A stretch of DNA of 64,000 bases from Micrococcales bacterium (GTDB lineage Bacteria > Actinomycetota > Actinomycetes > S36-B12 > UBA10799). The position numbers and the translations under genes are program-made. The DNA lies in the NCBI GenBank assembly GCA_016719135.1, contig JADKAV010000002.1:62001-126000 (forward strand), written 5' to 3'. This document shows, piece by piece, positions 1 through 8,647 of this stretch (positions within the stretch are counted from its first letter, which is position 1; each line of letters opens with the position of its first letter). The notes below the pieces were generated by a model. It saw nothing but the letters and a program-made list of their open reading frames with translations. It was not told the origin of the DNA and ran no database searches.

Positions 1-102
1 TACGCCCGCGGAATCGTATCCCCGGTATTCGAGCCTGCGTAGGCCCTCCACGATGACCTCAGTGGCGTCCTGACCCCCGACGTAGCCCACGATTCCGCAC
101 AT
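1..102 (-). CDS. glmS: Glutamine-fructose-6-phosphate aminotransferase, N-terminal fragment
   Basis: The reverse strand encodes 34 codons beginning MCGIVGYVGG and continuing through LEYRGYDSAGV before running off the window edge. This is the glutamine amidotransferase N-terminus of GlmS; Cys2 becomes the N-terminal nucleophile that hydrolyses glutamine. GlmS makes glucosamine-6-phosphate, the substrate of GlmM encoded just downstream on the same strand, so the two form a cell-wall amino-sugar unit, with a DUF4262 gene on the opposite strand between them. No clear Shine-Dalgarno precedes the ATG. The rest of the gene lies outside the window. Confidence 0.93.
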   Translation of the reverse strand, partial: MCGIVGYVGGQDATEVIVEGLRRLEYRGYDSAGV

Positions 103-200
103 ATCCACATACGCTACCGGCATCCCGATTCAAATGTCGTACCCCCGGCGTTGACTGCTCGTGACGGGGAGGGACCCCGGATGAAGGAGGCGATGATCCG

Positions 201-581
201 ATGTGCAAGATGTGCGACGACCCGAGCCTGACCATGGCCGATGTGCGCGCGGACATGTTCCGGACGATCGAGAAGTACGGATGGTTGGTCCAGTACGTGG
301 AGGCGGAGCCGGGCTATGCGTCCTTCGCCTACACGGTCGGGCTGACGGGCAAAGATGCGCCCGAATTGTATGTGACCGGACTCGATCCGCAGGCGGCGGC
401 GACGCTGCTCAACGACGCCGGCCGCACGATACTGCAGGGGGATCTCGGACCGTGTGATCTCTACACGGCACCTGACGGCCGCCAGTACCTTCTGGGTCAG
501 ATGGTCGACGTCCGGGACCTGCTGGGGGCTATCGAGGCGTACGGACCGAACTTCGAGGCGCTGAGTCTGACGCCCATGTGA
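201..581 (+). CDS. DUF4262 domain protein
   Basis: A 126-residue soluble protein. The central part (YGWLVQYVEAEPGYASFAYT then VGL, followed by PELYVTGLD) is the DUF4262 signature; no biochemical function is established for that family. An AAGGAGG ribosome binding site ends about 10 bases before the ATG. Two cysteines lie at the very N-terminus (MCKMC). The gene stands alone on the plus strand between divergent glmS and convergent glmM, whose stop lies 3 bases after its own, so it is probably transcribed independently. Family assignment is fairly secure, function unknown. Confidence 0.75.
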   Translation: MCKMCDDPSLTMADVRADMFRTIEKYGWLVQYVEAEPGYASFAYTVGLTGKDAPELYVTGLDPQAAATLLNDAGRTILQGDLGPCDLYTAPDGRQYLLGQMVDVRDLLGAIEAYGPNFEALSLTPM

Positions 582-584
582 GGG

Positions 585-1919
585 TCACAGGGACAGACGC
601 TGCCTGACCAGGTCGGCCAAGTCATTGGCCACCGCTGCAGCAGTGTGTTCATCCTGCGCCTCAACCATGACCCGCACCAGCGATTCGGTGCCGGACTTGC
701 GCAAGAGCACCCTGCCGTTCTCGGCCAGGCTCAGTTCGGCATCGGCCACGGCGGCGGCGACCACGGGATCGGTGTCCACGCCGTGTTTGTCCACACCGTC
801 GACGTTGATCAGGACCTGAGGCAGCCGCTGCATGACGCCCGCCAGTTCGGCCAACGACGTGCCGGTGGCCGACATCCGCGCCATGACCTGCAGTGCGGTC
901 AGGATGCCGTCGCCGGTGGAGGCGTGGTCGGTCATGACGACGTGTCCGCTCTGCTCACCGCCGAGGACAAAACCGGACGCCATCATCGCCTCGAGCACGT
1001 AACGGTCTCCGACCGCGGTCTGTACGACCTCGATCGACTCGTTCTGCATCGCGTGTTTGAAGCCGAGGTTGGCCATGACCGTGGCGACGACGGTGTTCTT
1101 GGCCAAGCGCCCCTGATCACGCAGGGACAGCGCGATGATTGCCATCAACTGGTCACCGTCGACGAGGTTGCCCTCGGCGTCGACGGCCAGGCAACGGTCT
1201 GCGTCCCCGTCGTGTGCGATGCCCAGATCCGCCCCATGCTCGATGACTGCTTTCTGCAGGTCTTCGATATGGGTCGAGCCACAACCGTGGTTGATGTTGT
1301 AGCCGTCGGGTTCACAGTGGATCTCGATGACGTCGGCGCCGGCCTCGCGGTACGTGAGCGGGCCGACATGGCTCGCTGCGCCGTTCGCGCCATCGACCAC
1401 GACGGTCAATCCCTTCAGGGACACGGGCAGGCTGGTCAGAAGATGGCTGACGTACTCGCCGTCCGCGGAGGTGTCGGTCACGATGCGACCGACGGCGTCG
1501 CCGACCGGCCGGTCCCAGGTCTCCCGCAGGCGGGCCTCGATCTGGGCCTCGACATGATCGGGCAGTTTGTTGCCGTCCGCGGTGAAGAACTTGATCCCGT
1601 TGTCCGGCATGGCGTTGTGGGAGGCCGACAGCATGACGCCCAGATCGGCCCGTCGCGCCTTGGTCAAATACGCGACCGCGGGTGTGGGCAGGACACCGAC
1701 GTCGATGACGTCCACACCTGCGCTGGCCAGGCCCGCGGACACCGCCGCTTGCAGGAACTCGCCACTGGCGCGCGGGTCACGGCCGACGACCGCCGTGCGC
1801 CGGGAACCGACTTCGGACAGGATGTGAGCCGCTGACACGGACAAGTCCAGCGCCAGCTCCGCAGTGACATCGCGGTTGGCCAACCCCCGCACCCCATCGG
1901 TGCCGAACAATACGCCCAT
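585..1919 (-). CDS. glmM: Phosphoglucosamine mutase
   Basis: A full-length 444-residue alpha-D-phosphohexomutase that interconverts glucosamine-6-phosphate and glucosamine-1-phosphate on the route to UDP-GlcNAc. The phosphoserine loop SASHN is at residues 98-102 (Ser100 is phosphorylated), the Mg-binding loop DGDADR at 237-242, the sugar-binding loop GEQSGH at 321-326 and the phosphate-binding RKSGTE near 408. It starts with ATG 12 bases after rpsI, so it is likely cotranscribed with rplM-rpsI, a common actinobacterial arrangement. No anomaly seen. Confidence 0.96.
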   Translation of the reverse strand: MGVLFGTDGVRGLANRDVTAELALDLSVSAAHILSEVGSRRTAVVGRDPRASGEFLQAAVSAGLASAGVDVIDVGVLPTPAVAYLTKARRADLGVMLSASHNAMPDNGIKFFTADGNKLPDHVEAQIEARLRETWDRPVGDAVGRIVTDTSADGEYVSHLLTSLPVSLKGLTVVVDGANGAASHVGPLTYREAGADVIEIHCEPDGYNINHGCGSTHIEDLQKAVIEHGADLGIAHDGDADRCLAVDAEGNLVDGDQLMAIIALSLRDQGRLAKNTVVATVMANLGFKHAMQNESIEVVQTAVGDRYVLEAMMASGFVLGGEQSGHVVMTDHASTGDGILTALQVMARMSATGTSLAELAGVMQRLPQVLINVDGVDKHGVDTDPVVAAAVADAELSLAENGRVLLRKSGTESLVRVMVEAQDEHTAAAVANDLADLVRQRLSL

Positions 1920-1931
1920 GCCGACGGCAGG

Positions 1932-2375
1932 TCAGCGCTTGCTGTACTGGGGTGCCTTGCGTGCCTTCTTGAGTCCGTACTTCTTGCGCTCGACTACCCG
2001 CGGGTCGCGGGTGAGGAATCCGGCCTTCTTCAGGTCGGGGCGGTAGTCGTCCTCGTCGATCTCCAGCAGAGCACGAGCGATCCCCAGGCGCAGGGCACCG
2101 GCTTGACCACCCACACCGCCGCCATGCAGGCGGGCGACCACATCGTACTGTCCGTCAAGGCCCAGGACCCGGAAGGGCTCGGTCACGATTTGCTGGTGAA
2201 CCTTGTTCGGGAAGTACGTCGCGAGGTCGCGGCCGTTGATCTTCCACTGTCCGGAGCCGGGTACGACTCGCACGCGGGCTACGGCCTCCTTGCGACGGCC
2301 GGTGCCACCGCCTGGGCGGTTCACCGCCTCGCGGGTGGTCGCGGCAGGCGTCTCTGTGGTCAGAGTCTCAGTCAC
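1932..2375 (-). CDS. rpsI: 30S ribosomal protein S9
   Basis: A 147-residue S9. The conserved body starts at GGGTGRRKEAVARVRVVPG and ends in the family's invariant basic tail (APQYSKR), which reaches the P-site tRNA in the small subunit. The start is a GTG preceded by GAGGAAGGA; the frame is open further upstream only because it reads through rplM in another frame. The N-terminal 30 residues are a Thr/Ala-rich extension as in other actinobacteria. It follows rplM by 19 bases. Confidence 0.95.
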   Translation of the reverse strand: MTETLTTETPAATTREAVNRPGGGTGRRKEAVARVRVVPGSGQWKINGRDLATYFPNKVHQQIVTEPFRVLGLDGQYDVVARLHGGGVGGQAGALRLGIARALLEIDEDDYRPDLKKAGFLTRDPRVVERKKYGLKKARKAPQYSKR

Positions 2376-2394
2376 GGGTGTTCCTTCCTCGGCG

Positions 2395-2838
2395 CTACTG
2401 CGCGACCTGGGTGATGACGTAGGGGGTCGGCTGCTGCGCAGCATGCGGGTGATCAGGGCCCGCGTAGACCTTGAGTTTGCGGATCTGCTTGTTACCCAGC
2501 TTGTTGTGCGGAAGCATCCCGGCGACGGCCTTCTCGATGACTCGGCGCGGGTTCTTCTCCAGCAGATCACCGTAGGTCGTGGACTTCAGACCGCCGGGGA
2601 ATCCGGAGTGGCGCTGGTCGAGCTTCTGCTCGGCCTTGTTGCCGGTCAGCGCCACCTTCTCCGCATTGATGACGATGACGAAGTCGCCAGTGTCCACATG
2701 CGGGGCGAAGGTCGCCTTGTGCTTTCCGCGCAGCAACGTGGCGGCGTGAGTCGCAAGGCGGCCCAGGACGATGTCCTGAGCGTCGATGACGTGCCACTCG
2801 CGGGTGACGTCGTCGGCTTTCGGGGTGAACGTACGCAC
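2395..2838 (-). CDS. rplM: 50S ribosomal protein L13
   Basis: A 147-residue L13 beginning MRTFTPKADDVTREWHVIDA, the usual start and length. L13 is an early-assembly protein of the large subunit that binds 23S rRNA. It is the first gene of a rplM-rpsI-glmM unit. The 291-base gap upstream to truA holds no gene I can support. It contains an AT-richer patch around 2966-2985 that is the likeliest place for a promoter, but I could not define -35 and -10 boxes with confidence. Confidence 0.96.
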   Translation of the reverse strand: MRTFTPKADDVTREWHVIDAQDIVLGRLATHAATLLRGKHKATFAPHVDTGDFVIVINAEKVALTGNKAEQKLDQRHSGFPGGLKSTTYGDLLEKNPRRVIEKAVAGMLPHNKLGNKQIRKLKVYAGPDHPHAAQQPTPYVITQVAQ

Positions 2839-3129
2839 GACTTCCTACCTAGTTCAGTGTGGTGGCCCTGCCGGGGAGCAGTAGCTCTGCTGTTGGGCTG
2901 TGGTGCTGCGCGTGAACGCAGTCTCAACCGCTGGTTGACGCGCACACAGTGCACACGACCTCTTAGAAGGATAACTTACCGAGCCGAGTACGGGACAGCG
3001 GGGATGGCGTGCACCGGCGTCCCCGTCCCGCCGCAGACCCTGCGGTTGCCCCGTGGCTCCATGATTGCCCACCGATCCAGTGACGGTGCGCCGAATCCGG
3101 CCGATCCGCCCCTGCGACGACGACGGCGA

Positions 3130-3990
3130 TCATCCGCGGAACCTGCGGGCGCGACGGGCCTGCTCGGCCAACTCGGCATCGGCCGGGTACCCGACCTCCA
3201 CGAGGGCCAGACCATGGGCCGGAACCGTCGTGAACCCCGGCATCCGACGCGCGGCATGCAAGAAGTCTGCGAGTTGCTCGGCGGTGATCCGGGCCTCACC
3301 GACGGCGATCAGCGCACCCACCACCGAACGCACCATCGAGTGGCAGAACGCATCGGCACTGATCTGCACGCTGATGAGCGCGGGATCTCGCGGATCGCGT
3401 CGCCGGTCTACCGTCAGGGCAAGGACCGTGCGCACCGACGAGGCCTCCGGGCGGGCGCGACAGAAGGCTGCGAAGTCGTGTTCGCCGAGCAGGACCTGCC
3501 CGGCGGCGTGCATCGACACCACGTCCAGTGGCCGGCGGTGGATGAGCACGGATCCCCGGGCCCGTGGATCGTGGCGCCCACTGTCGCTGATCAGGTACTC
3601 GTAGCGGCGGTACTGCGCGGAGAAGCGCGCGTCGAAGCCAGCTGGGGCGACCTGCGCGTCGAGGACCAGGATGTCCGCCGGCAGCACCGCGTTGATCCGA
3701 CGCGTCGCCGCGGGCCCGCCGGGCCACAGATCGCCCGGCAGATCGAGGTGACACACCTGACCCAGCGCGTGCACGCCGGCGTCAGTACGCCCGGCGACCA
3801 CGATCCGGATGTCGTCCACCCGCAGGACCCGTTGCACAGCGGTGGCCAGCTCGCCGCAGACCGTGCGCTGGCCGGGCTGAGGCGCCCACCCTGCGAACTG
3901 CCGGCCGTCGTAGGCCAGATCCAACCGGACACGCAAGAGCCCGCCACCTTCCGGCGCGGGCTCGTGCGTGTATGGCGGAAGGTCAGGCAT
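3130..3990 (-). CDS. truA: tRNA pseudouridine(38-40) synthase
   Basis: A 286-residue TruA, which isomerises uridines 38-40 in the tRNA anticodon stem. The catalytic Asp is at residue 70 in GRTDAGVHA; LDLAYDGRQFAGW near the N-terminus and HSMVRSVVGALIAVG near the C-terminus are family motifs. I chose the ATG that overlaps the rplQ stop by 8 bases. The frame is open upstream only by reading through the rplQ tail out of frame, giving low-complexity Arg/Pro sequence. Coupling to rplQ is conserved in actinobacteria. Confidence 0.94.
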   Translation of the reverse strand: MPDLPPYTHEPAPEGGGLLRVRLDLAYDGRQFAGWAPQPGQRTVCGELATAVQRVLRVDDIRIVVAGRTDAGVHALGQVCHLDLPGDLWPGGPAATRRINAVLPADILVLDAQVAPAGFDARFSAQYRRYEYLISDSGRHDPRARGSVLIHRRPLDVVSMHAAGQVLLGEHDFAAFCRARPEASSVRTVLALTVDRRRDPRDPALISVQISADAFCHSMVRSVVGALIAVGEARITAEQLADFLHAARRMPGFTTVPAHGLALVEVGYPADAELAEQARRARRFRG

Positions 3991-4536
3991 CGCCCTTGGG
4001 CTCAGCCGTTTCCGATGCCTCGGCAGTCTCCTCCGCGGATTCAGCCTGCGCCTCGGGGGCCTCGACCGGGTCAGTGGCTTCGACCTCGTCGGTGGTCTCG
4101 GGTTCGGTCGCCGCTGGTTTCTGCGCGTCACGCGCGGCGCGCTTGGCCGCCGACGTCGCTTCCTTGACGACAGCCTCAGCCATCGGCTCCACCAGCTCGA
4201 TCACGGCCATCGGCGCGTTGTCGCCCTTGCGGGGCCGATCTTGGTGATCCGCGTGTAGCCACCGGGGCGTCCGGCGTACTGCGGACCGATCTCGGTGAAC
4301 AACTCGTGCACCACAGACTTGTCGCGGATCACCGACATCACCCGGCGCCGGGCGTGCAGATCACCACGCTTGGCGAATGTGACCAGCCGGTCGGCTAGCG
4401 GGCTCAGGCGCTTGGCCTTCGCCTCGGTCGTGGTGATGCGCCCGTGCTGGAACAGCGAGGTGGCCAGGTTGGCCAGCATCAAGCGCTCGTGCGCCGGACC
4501 GCCACCGAGGCGGGGTCCTTTCGACGGCGTGGGCAT
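3983..4536 (-). CDS. rplQ: 50S ribosomal protein L17 (one apparent frameshift)
   Basis: L17 with an actinobacterial acidic tail, about 184 residues once one lost base is restored. The core MPTPSKGPRLGGGPAHERLM to GGYTRITKIGP lies in one frame. The expected continuation RKGDNAPMAVIELVEP and the Glu/Ala-rich tail ending AEPKGDA lie in the next frame. The break falls in a run of G at about 4231, and adding one base gives the family sequence. L17 sits near the peptide exit tunnel. The gene follows rpoA as in other alpha operons. I regard the shift as a sequence error because the gene is essential and both halves are well conserved. Confidence 0.9.
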
Positions 4537-4566
4537 CGTGGTTCTCCTTGATTAAGCGGCAGCTCG

Positions 4567-5580
4567 TCAGAGCTGCTCGTCCTCTGCGTACTGTTGGTCG
4601 TCCTCGGCGTAGAACGTGACCGCCTGCGACGGGTCGAAACCGGCGGGGCTGTCCTTGAGGTTCAGTCCCAGTCCGGCCAGGGAGTCCTTGACCTCGTCGA
4701 TGGACTTCTGGCCGAAGTTGCGAATGTCCATCAGGTCGGCCTCACTGCGGGTCAGCAGCTCGCCGATGGTGTGAACACCCTCGCGCTTGAGGCAGTTGTA
4801 GGACCTTACCGACAGGTTCAGGGCCTCGATCGGCTGGCTGAACTGCTCGGCCATGTAGGTGTCCACCTCGGACGGTCCGAGTTCCAGGCCCTCGGCCGCG
4901 GCATTGAGGTCGCGAGCAAGGCCGAAGAGCTCGACCAGGGTCTTGCCGGCACTGGCCACGGCGTCGCGGGCACGAATACTCGGCTTGGTCTCCACATCGA
5001 CGATGAGCCGGTCGAAGTCCGTGCGCTGCTCGACACGGGTCGCCTCGACCTTGTAGGTCACCTTCAGCACCGGGGAGTAGATGGCGTCGACCAGGATGCG
5101 CCCGGCCTGCTTCTCCACCATGGAGCCGGCGGCTGCCGGGACGTAACCACGTCCACGTTCCACGGTCAGTTCCATCGCCAACGACGAGTCCTCGCCGAGC
5201 GTGGCGAGGTGCAGGTCGGGGTTGTGGACATCGACCCCGGTCGGCGCTTCGATGTCGGCCACGGTCACCTTTCCGGGTCCGGACGCACGCAGGTACATGG
5301 TGACCGGCTCGTCCATCTCGGTGCTCACGACGATGCCCTTGACGTTGAGCACAAGTTCGGTGACGTCCTCGGTCATGCCGGGGACGGTGCTGAACTCGTG
5401 CTGGACACCATCGATGCGGATGCTGGTGACCGCTGCGCCGGGGATCGACGACAGCAGGGTTCGGCGCAAGCTGTTGCCCAGGGTGTATCCGAACCCGGGC
5501 TCCAGCGGTTCGAGGACGAACCGGGAACGGGTGTCGGAGACGAACTCCTCGGTCAGGACGGGCCGACTGGCGATCTGCAC
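4567..5580 (-). CDS. rpoA: DNA-directed RNA polymerase subunit alpha
   Basis: A 337-residue alpha subunit. The N-terminal domain (about 1-230) has the dimerisation motif LGNSLRRTLLSSIPGAAVTS. The C-terminal domain (about 250-320) has the helix-hairpin-helix region NCLKREGVHTIGELLTRSE that contacts UP elements and activators. An acidic tail ends AEDEQL. It lies between rpsD and rplQ in the standard alpha-operon order. It is complete and without anomalies. Confidence 0.97.
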   Translation of the reverse strand: MQIASRPVLTEEFVSDTRSRFVLEPLEPGFGYTLGNSLRRTLLSSIPGAAVTSIRIDGVQHEFSTVPGMTEDVTELVLNVKGIVVSTEMDEPVTMYLRASGPGKVTVADIEAPTGVDVHNPDLHLATLGEDSSLAMELTVERGRGYVPAAAGSMVEKQAGRILVDAIYSPVLKVTYKVEATRVEQRTDFDRLIVDVETKPSIRARDAVASAGKTLVELFGLARDLNAAAEGLELGPSEVDTYMAEQFSQPIEALNLSVRSYNCLKREGVHTIGELLTRSEADLMDIRNFGQKSIDEVKDSLAGLGLNLKDSPAGFDPSQAVTFYAEDDQQYAEDEQL

Positions 5581-5647
5581 GTGACTTCTTCCTTTCTCAG
5601 GCGACCGCTATATGACGCCTGCAAACCACAGCGGGACTGCTGCGGGG

Positions 5648-6274
5648 TTACTTCGAGTAGAGCTCAACGATGAGTTGTTCCTGCACCAGCGTGTCGATCT
5701 GCTCACGCTTGGGCAGGGAGTGGACCAGCACTCGGAAGTGCGAGGGAATGACCTCGAGCCACGCAGGAACCTCGCGCTCGCCGGCCTCCGCGTGGGCCAC
5801 GATGAACGGGGTCATCTCGCGGGACTTGTTGCGGACCTCGACGATGTCGTTGGGCGACACCCGGTAACTGGGGATGTCGACCTTGTGGCCGTTGACGGTG
5901 ATGTGACCGTGGCGGACCAGCTGCCGGGCCATGTCGCGGCTCTTGGCCAGGCCAGCGCGGTACACCACGTTGTCCAGGCGGCTCTCGAGGATCGTCAGCA
6001 GGTTCTCACCGGTCTTGCCCTGCTGGCGGTTGGCCTCGTCGTAGTAGCTGCGGAACTGGCGCTCGAGCACACCGTAGATACGGGCGCACTTCTGCTTCTC
6101 CCGCTTCTGCAGCAAGTACTCGCTCTCCTTGATCCGGTTCCGGCCGTGCTGGCCGGGCGGGTAGGGGCGCTTCTCGACCGGGCACGCCGGCGAGTCGCAC
6201 TTGGCACCCTTGAGGAACAGTTTGGTCTTCTCGCGGCGGCAGCGCTTGCAGTCCGCGCCTGTGTAACGGGCCAT
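5648..6274 (-). CDS. rpsD: 30S ribosomal protein S4 (zinc-binding form)
   Basis: A 208-residue S4, a primary 16S rRNA binder. It has four zinc-ligand cysteines (Cys9, Cys12, Cys26, Cys31), so it is the C+ paralogue. Many actinobacteria also keep a zinc-free S4 elsewhere, not seen here. The S4 RNA-binding domain (RLDNVVYRAGLAKSRDMARQ) is in the second half. It sits 14 bases from rpsK. The 67-base gap to rpoA is longer than most in this operon. Confidence 0.96.
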   Translation of the reverse strand: MARYTGADCKRCRREKTKLFLKGAKCDSPACPVEKRPYPPGQHGRNRIKESEYLLQKREKQKCARIYGVLERQFRSYYDEANRQQGKTGENLLTILESRLDNVVYRAGLAKSRDMARQLVRHGHITVNGHKVDIPSYRVSPNDIVEVRNKSREMTPFIVAHAEAGEREVPAWLEVIPSHFRVLVHSLPKREQIDTLVQEQLIVELYSK

Positions 6275-6288
6275 TTTCTATCTCCTGC

Positions 6289-6684
6289 TCAGACCCGGCG
6301 CCGCTTGGGCGGACGGCAGCCGTTGTGCGGTACGGGGGTCACGTCCTGGATGGTTCCGACCTCCAGGCCAGTAGCCTGCAGCGAGCGGATGGCCGTCTCA
6401 CGCCCGGAACCCGGGCCTTTGACGAAGACATCGACTTTGCGCATGCCGTTGTCCATCGCGCGCCGGGCCGCGGCCTCGGCTGCCATCTGGGCGGCGTACG
6501 GGGTCGACTTACGTGAACCCTTGAATCCGACCTGACCCGACGATGACCAGGCGATGACCTGGCCCTGCGGGTCGGTGATGGTGACGATGGTGTTGTTGAA
6601 GGTGCTCTTGATGTGGGCGTGGCCGAACGCCACGTTCTTCTTCTCTTTACGGCGCGGCTTCTTCGCGCCTTTCTGGGGTGCCAT
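6289..6684 (-). CDS. rpsK: 30S ribosomal protein S11
   Basis: A 131-residue S11 of normal length. The diagnostic stretch GHAHIKSTFNNTIVTITDPQ is followed by a C-terminus ending DVTPVPHNGCRPPKRRRV. S11 lies on the small-subunit platform near the mRNA exit. The basic N-terminus (KGAKKPRRKEKK) is typical of actinobacteria. Confidence 0.97.
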   Translation of the reverse strand: MAPQKGAKKPRRKEKKNVAFGHAHIKSTFNNTIVTITDPQGQVIAWSSSGQVGFKGSRKSTPYAAQMAAEAAARRAMDNGMRKVDVFVKGPGSGRETAIRSLQATGLEVGTIQDVTPVPHNGCRPPKRRRV

Positions 6685-6710
6685 GGCTGCTCAGACTCCT
6701 GCTCGAATGC

Positions 6711-7088
6711 TCACTTGCCGACCTTCTTCTTGCCGGCGACGGTCTTGCGCTTGCCCTTGCGGGTACGCGCGTTGGTGTGCGTGCGCTGCCCACGCACCGG
6801 CAGACCGCGGCGGTGCCGGATCCCTTGGTAGGAACCGATCTCCACCTTGCGCCGGATGTCGGCCTGCACCTCGCGGCGCAGGTCACCCTCGGTCTGGAAG
6901 TTGGACTCGATGAAGTCGCGCAATGCGATCACATCGGGTTCGGACAGGTCGCGCACACGGGTGTTGGGATCAACACCGGTCGCGGCCAGGGCCTTCTGGG
7001 AAAGGGAACGTCCCACCCCGAAGATGTAGGTCAGGCCGACCTCGACGCGCTTCTCACGCGGCAGGTCGACACCCACAATGCGTGCCAT
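6711..7088 (-). CDS. rpsM: 30S ribosomal protein S13
   Basis: A 125-residue S13 starting MARIVGVDLPREKRVEVGLT. It carries the conserved RGIRHRRGLPVRGQRTHTNA motif, which contacts tRNA and the intersubunit bridge, and ends in a Lys-rich tail (KGKRKTVAGKKKVGK). It lies 26 bases upstream of rpsK. The 142-base gap on its other side holds a strong nested hairpin before rpmJ. Confidence 0.97.
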   Translation of the reverse strand: MARIVGVDLPREKRVEVGLTYIFGVGRSLSQKALAATGVDPNTRVRDLSEPDVIALRDFIESNFQTEGDLRREVQADIRRKVEIGSYQGIRHRRGLPVRGQRTHTNARTRKGKRKTVAGKKKVGK

Positions 7089-7107
7089 TGGGCTCTCCTC
7101 GTTCTGT

Positions 7108-7165
7108 CGTGAAGGTCTGGTGACGTCATCGGTCCCACCGCCCTGGTGGGTCCCCGGCCTTCACG
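7108..7165 (-). promoter_or_regulatory. Nested stem-loop between rpmJ and rpsM
   Basis: The rpmJ-rpsM spacer contains a perfect 8-bp outer stem (CGTGAAGG at 7108-7115 with CCTTCACG at 7158-7165). It encloses an inner stem, CCCACC-gccct-GGTGGG. There is no T-run in the direction of transcription, so a processing or attenuation structure is more likely than an intrinsic terminator. The function is inferred from position only. Confidence 0.5.
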
Positions 7166-7230
7166 TCCGGGGGTGGCGTCTGGCAGCCCTTGGCTTCGGG
7201 CGCCAGGTTCGGATGGCGTCGTGCCCGGGG

Positions 7231-7344
7231 TCAGCCCTGGCGCTGCTTGTGGCGAGGGTTCTCGCAGATCACCATGACGCGACCGTTGCGACGAATCACT
7301 TTGCACTTGTCGCAGATCTTCTTGACGCTCGGTTGAACCTTCAT
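7231..7344 (-). CDS. rpmJ: 50S ribosomal protein L36 (zinc-binding form)
   Basis: A 37-residue protein starting MKVQPSVKKICDKCKVIRRN with the classic zinc ribbon ligands Cys11, Cys14, Cys27 and His32 (ICENPRHKQRQG at the end). L36 is a small structural protein of the large subunit. The order infA-rpmJ-rpsM matches the alpha operon in other actinobacteria. A zinc-free paralogue may exist elsewhere in the genome. Confidence 0.96.
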   Translation of the reverse strand: MKVQPSVKKICDKCKVIRRNGRVMVICENPRHKQRQG

Positions 7345-7361
7345 CGGTGCTGCTGATTCCT

Positions 7362-7583
7362 CTACTTGTACCGGTAGACGATGCGTCCCCGGGTCAAGTC
7401 GTAGGGCGAGAGCTCTACGACCACACGGTCATCCGGAAGGATCCGGATGTAGTGCATGCGCATTTTGCCGGAGATGTGGGCCAGGACCTTGTGGCCGTTG
7501 TCCAACTCGACGCGGAACATGGCATTGGGAAGCGACTCGACGATCGTGCCCTCGAGCTCGATCGCATCGTCTTTCTTACCCAT
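7362..7583 (-). CDS. infA: Translation initiation factor IF-1
   Basis: A 73-residue S1-like OB-fold protein starting MGKKDDAIELEGTIVESLPN and ending DLTRGRIVYRYK, the exact family length. It occupies the ribosomal A site during initiation. I chose the ATG at the conserved MGKKD; upstream codons in the same frame belong to the 236-base gap before map. That gap is the natural place for an alpha-operon promoter. An AT-richer patch is visible near 7610-7670, but no convincing -35/-10 pair. Confidence 0.96.
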   Translation of the reverse strand: MGKKDDAIELEGTIVESLPNAMFRVELDNGHKVLAHISGKMRMHYIRILPDDRVVVELSPYDLTRGRIVYRYK

Positions 7584-7819
7584 GCGTGATCCAGTCTTCC
7601 GATTGTGTGCGGATTGTGCGGTTTGTTGTACCGCAGGCGAGGGCATGTGCCCTCCGTTCGAGTGTAAGGCATGGGTTCCGACAGTGGCTAGGGGGGCGCG
7701 GGTGATGCACGGGACCCCGCCACCCCGGCGGTGATGACGCAACTGCGGCGAGAACTGCTGTACTGACTGGCCCGGCGTTCTGAGTCGACGAGCCGTTCTC
7801 ACCAACCACTTCAGAACGT

Positions 7820-8647
7820 TCACCCTGCGAGCGCCGACACCTCTACCCCCAGGGCCGCGAGTTCGGCCCGGCCGCCATCACGGGCGGTCAGGACCCAGGG
7901 GCCGGTCGAGGTGACGGCAACTGTGTGTTCCCAGTGCGCGGCCAGCCCGCCGTCCATGGTGACCACCGTCCAGCCGTCGGGCAGGGTCACGTTGTCGGGC
8001 GCACCCAGGGTGACCATCGGTTCCACTGCGACCACCAGACCGGGGACCAGCCGCGGACCCTTACCTGCCGGCCCGACGTTGGGCACGTCCGGCGGCATGT
8101 GCATCTGGGTGCCGATCCCATGGCCCACGTATTCGCGCACGATGCCGTAGTCGTGCACAGCGCCGCGCACTGTGCGCTCCACCGCCGCGCCGATGTCGGT
8201 CAGCCTGCCGCCAGGGCGGGCGTGTGCAAGTCCGTGCCACAGCGCCGAACGCGTGACGTCGGACAGGTCCTGGGCGCCGCGGCCCACCTGCCCCACCCCC
8301 ACGGTGACGGCAGCGTCCCCATGCCAGCCATGCAGGATCGCCCCGCAGTCGATGCTGACCAGGATTCCTTCATGCAGCGGCTGATCGTTGGGGATACCGT
8401 GCACGATCGCATTGTCGATGCTCACGCAGATACTCGCCGGAAACCCGTGGTACCCCAAGAATGAGGGAGTGGCACCAGCCGAGCGGATGACCTCTTCGGC
8501 GATCGCATCGAGCTGCTTGCCGGTGACACCCGGGCGCACCGCGGCCACGACCGCATCCAAGGCATCGGCCACCACGAGTCCGGCCTGCCGCATCAGACCG
8601 ATCTGATCGTCGGTCTTCACTTGCAGCCTGGTGGGGCGACGGAACAT
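7820..8647 (-). CDS. map: Methionine aminopeptidase type I
   Basis: A 275-residue MetAP that removes initiator methionine. The metal ligands are visible in order: VSIDCGAILHGWHGDAA (two Asp), GHGIGTQMHMPP (His), EPMVTLG (Glu) and AHWEHTVAV (Glu). The ATG abuts the adk stop with no gap, so the two are translationally coupled. The secY-adk-map order is standard for the distal spc operon. Confidence 0.95.
   Translation of the reverse strand: MFRRPTRLQVKTDDQIGLMRQAGLVVADALDAVVAAVRPGVTGKQLDAIAEEVIRSAGATPSFLGYHGFPASICVSIDNAIVHGIPNDQPLHEGILVSIDCGAILHGWHGDAAVTVGVGQVGRGAQDLSDVTRSALWHGLAHARPGGRLTDIGAAVERTVRGAVHDYGIVREYVGHGIGTQMHMPPDVPNVGPAGKGPRLVPGLVVAVEPMVTLGAPDNVTLPDGWTVVTMDGGLAAHWEHTVAVTSTGPWVLTARDGGRAELAALGVEVSALAG

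Noticed and set aside
2203..4167. Long plus-strand open frame opposite rplM and truA
   Set aside because: Antisense shadow in high-GC sequence; the translation is Arg/Pro-rich with no motifs, while the minus strand encodes clear L13 and TruA.
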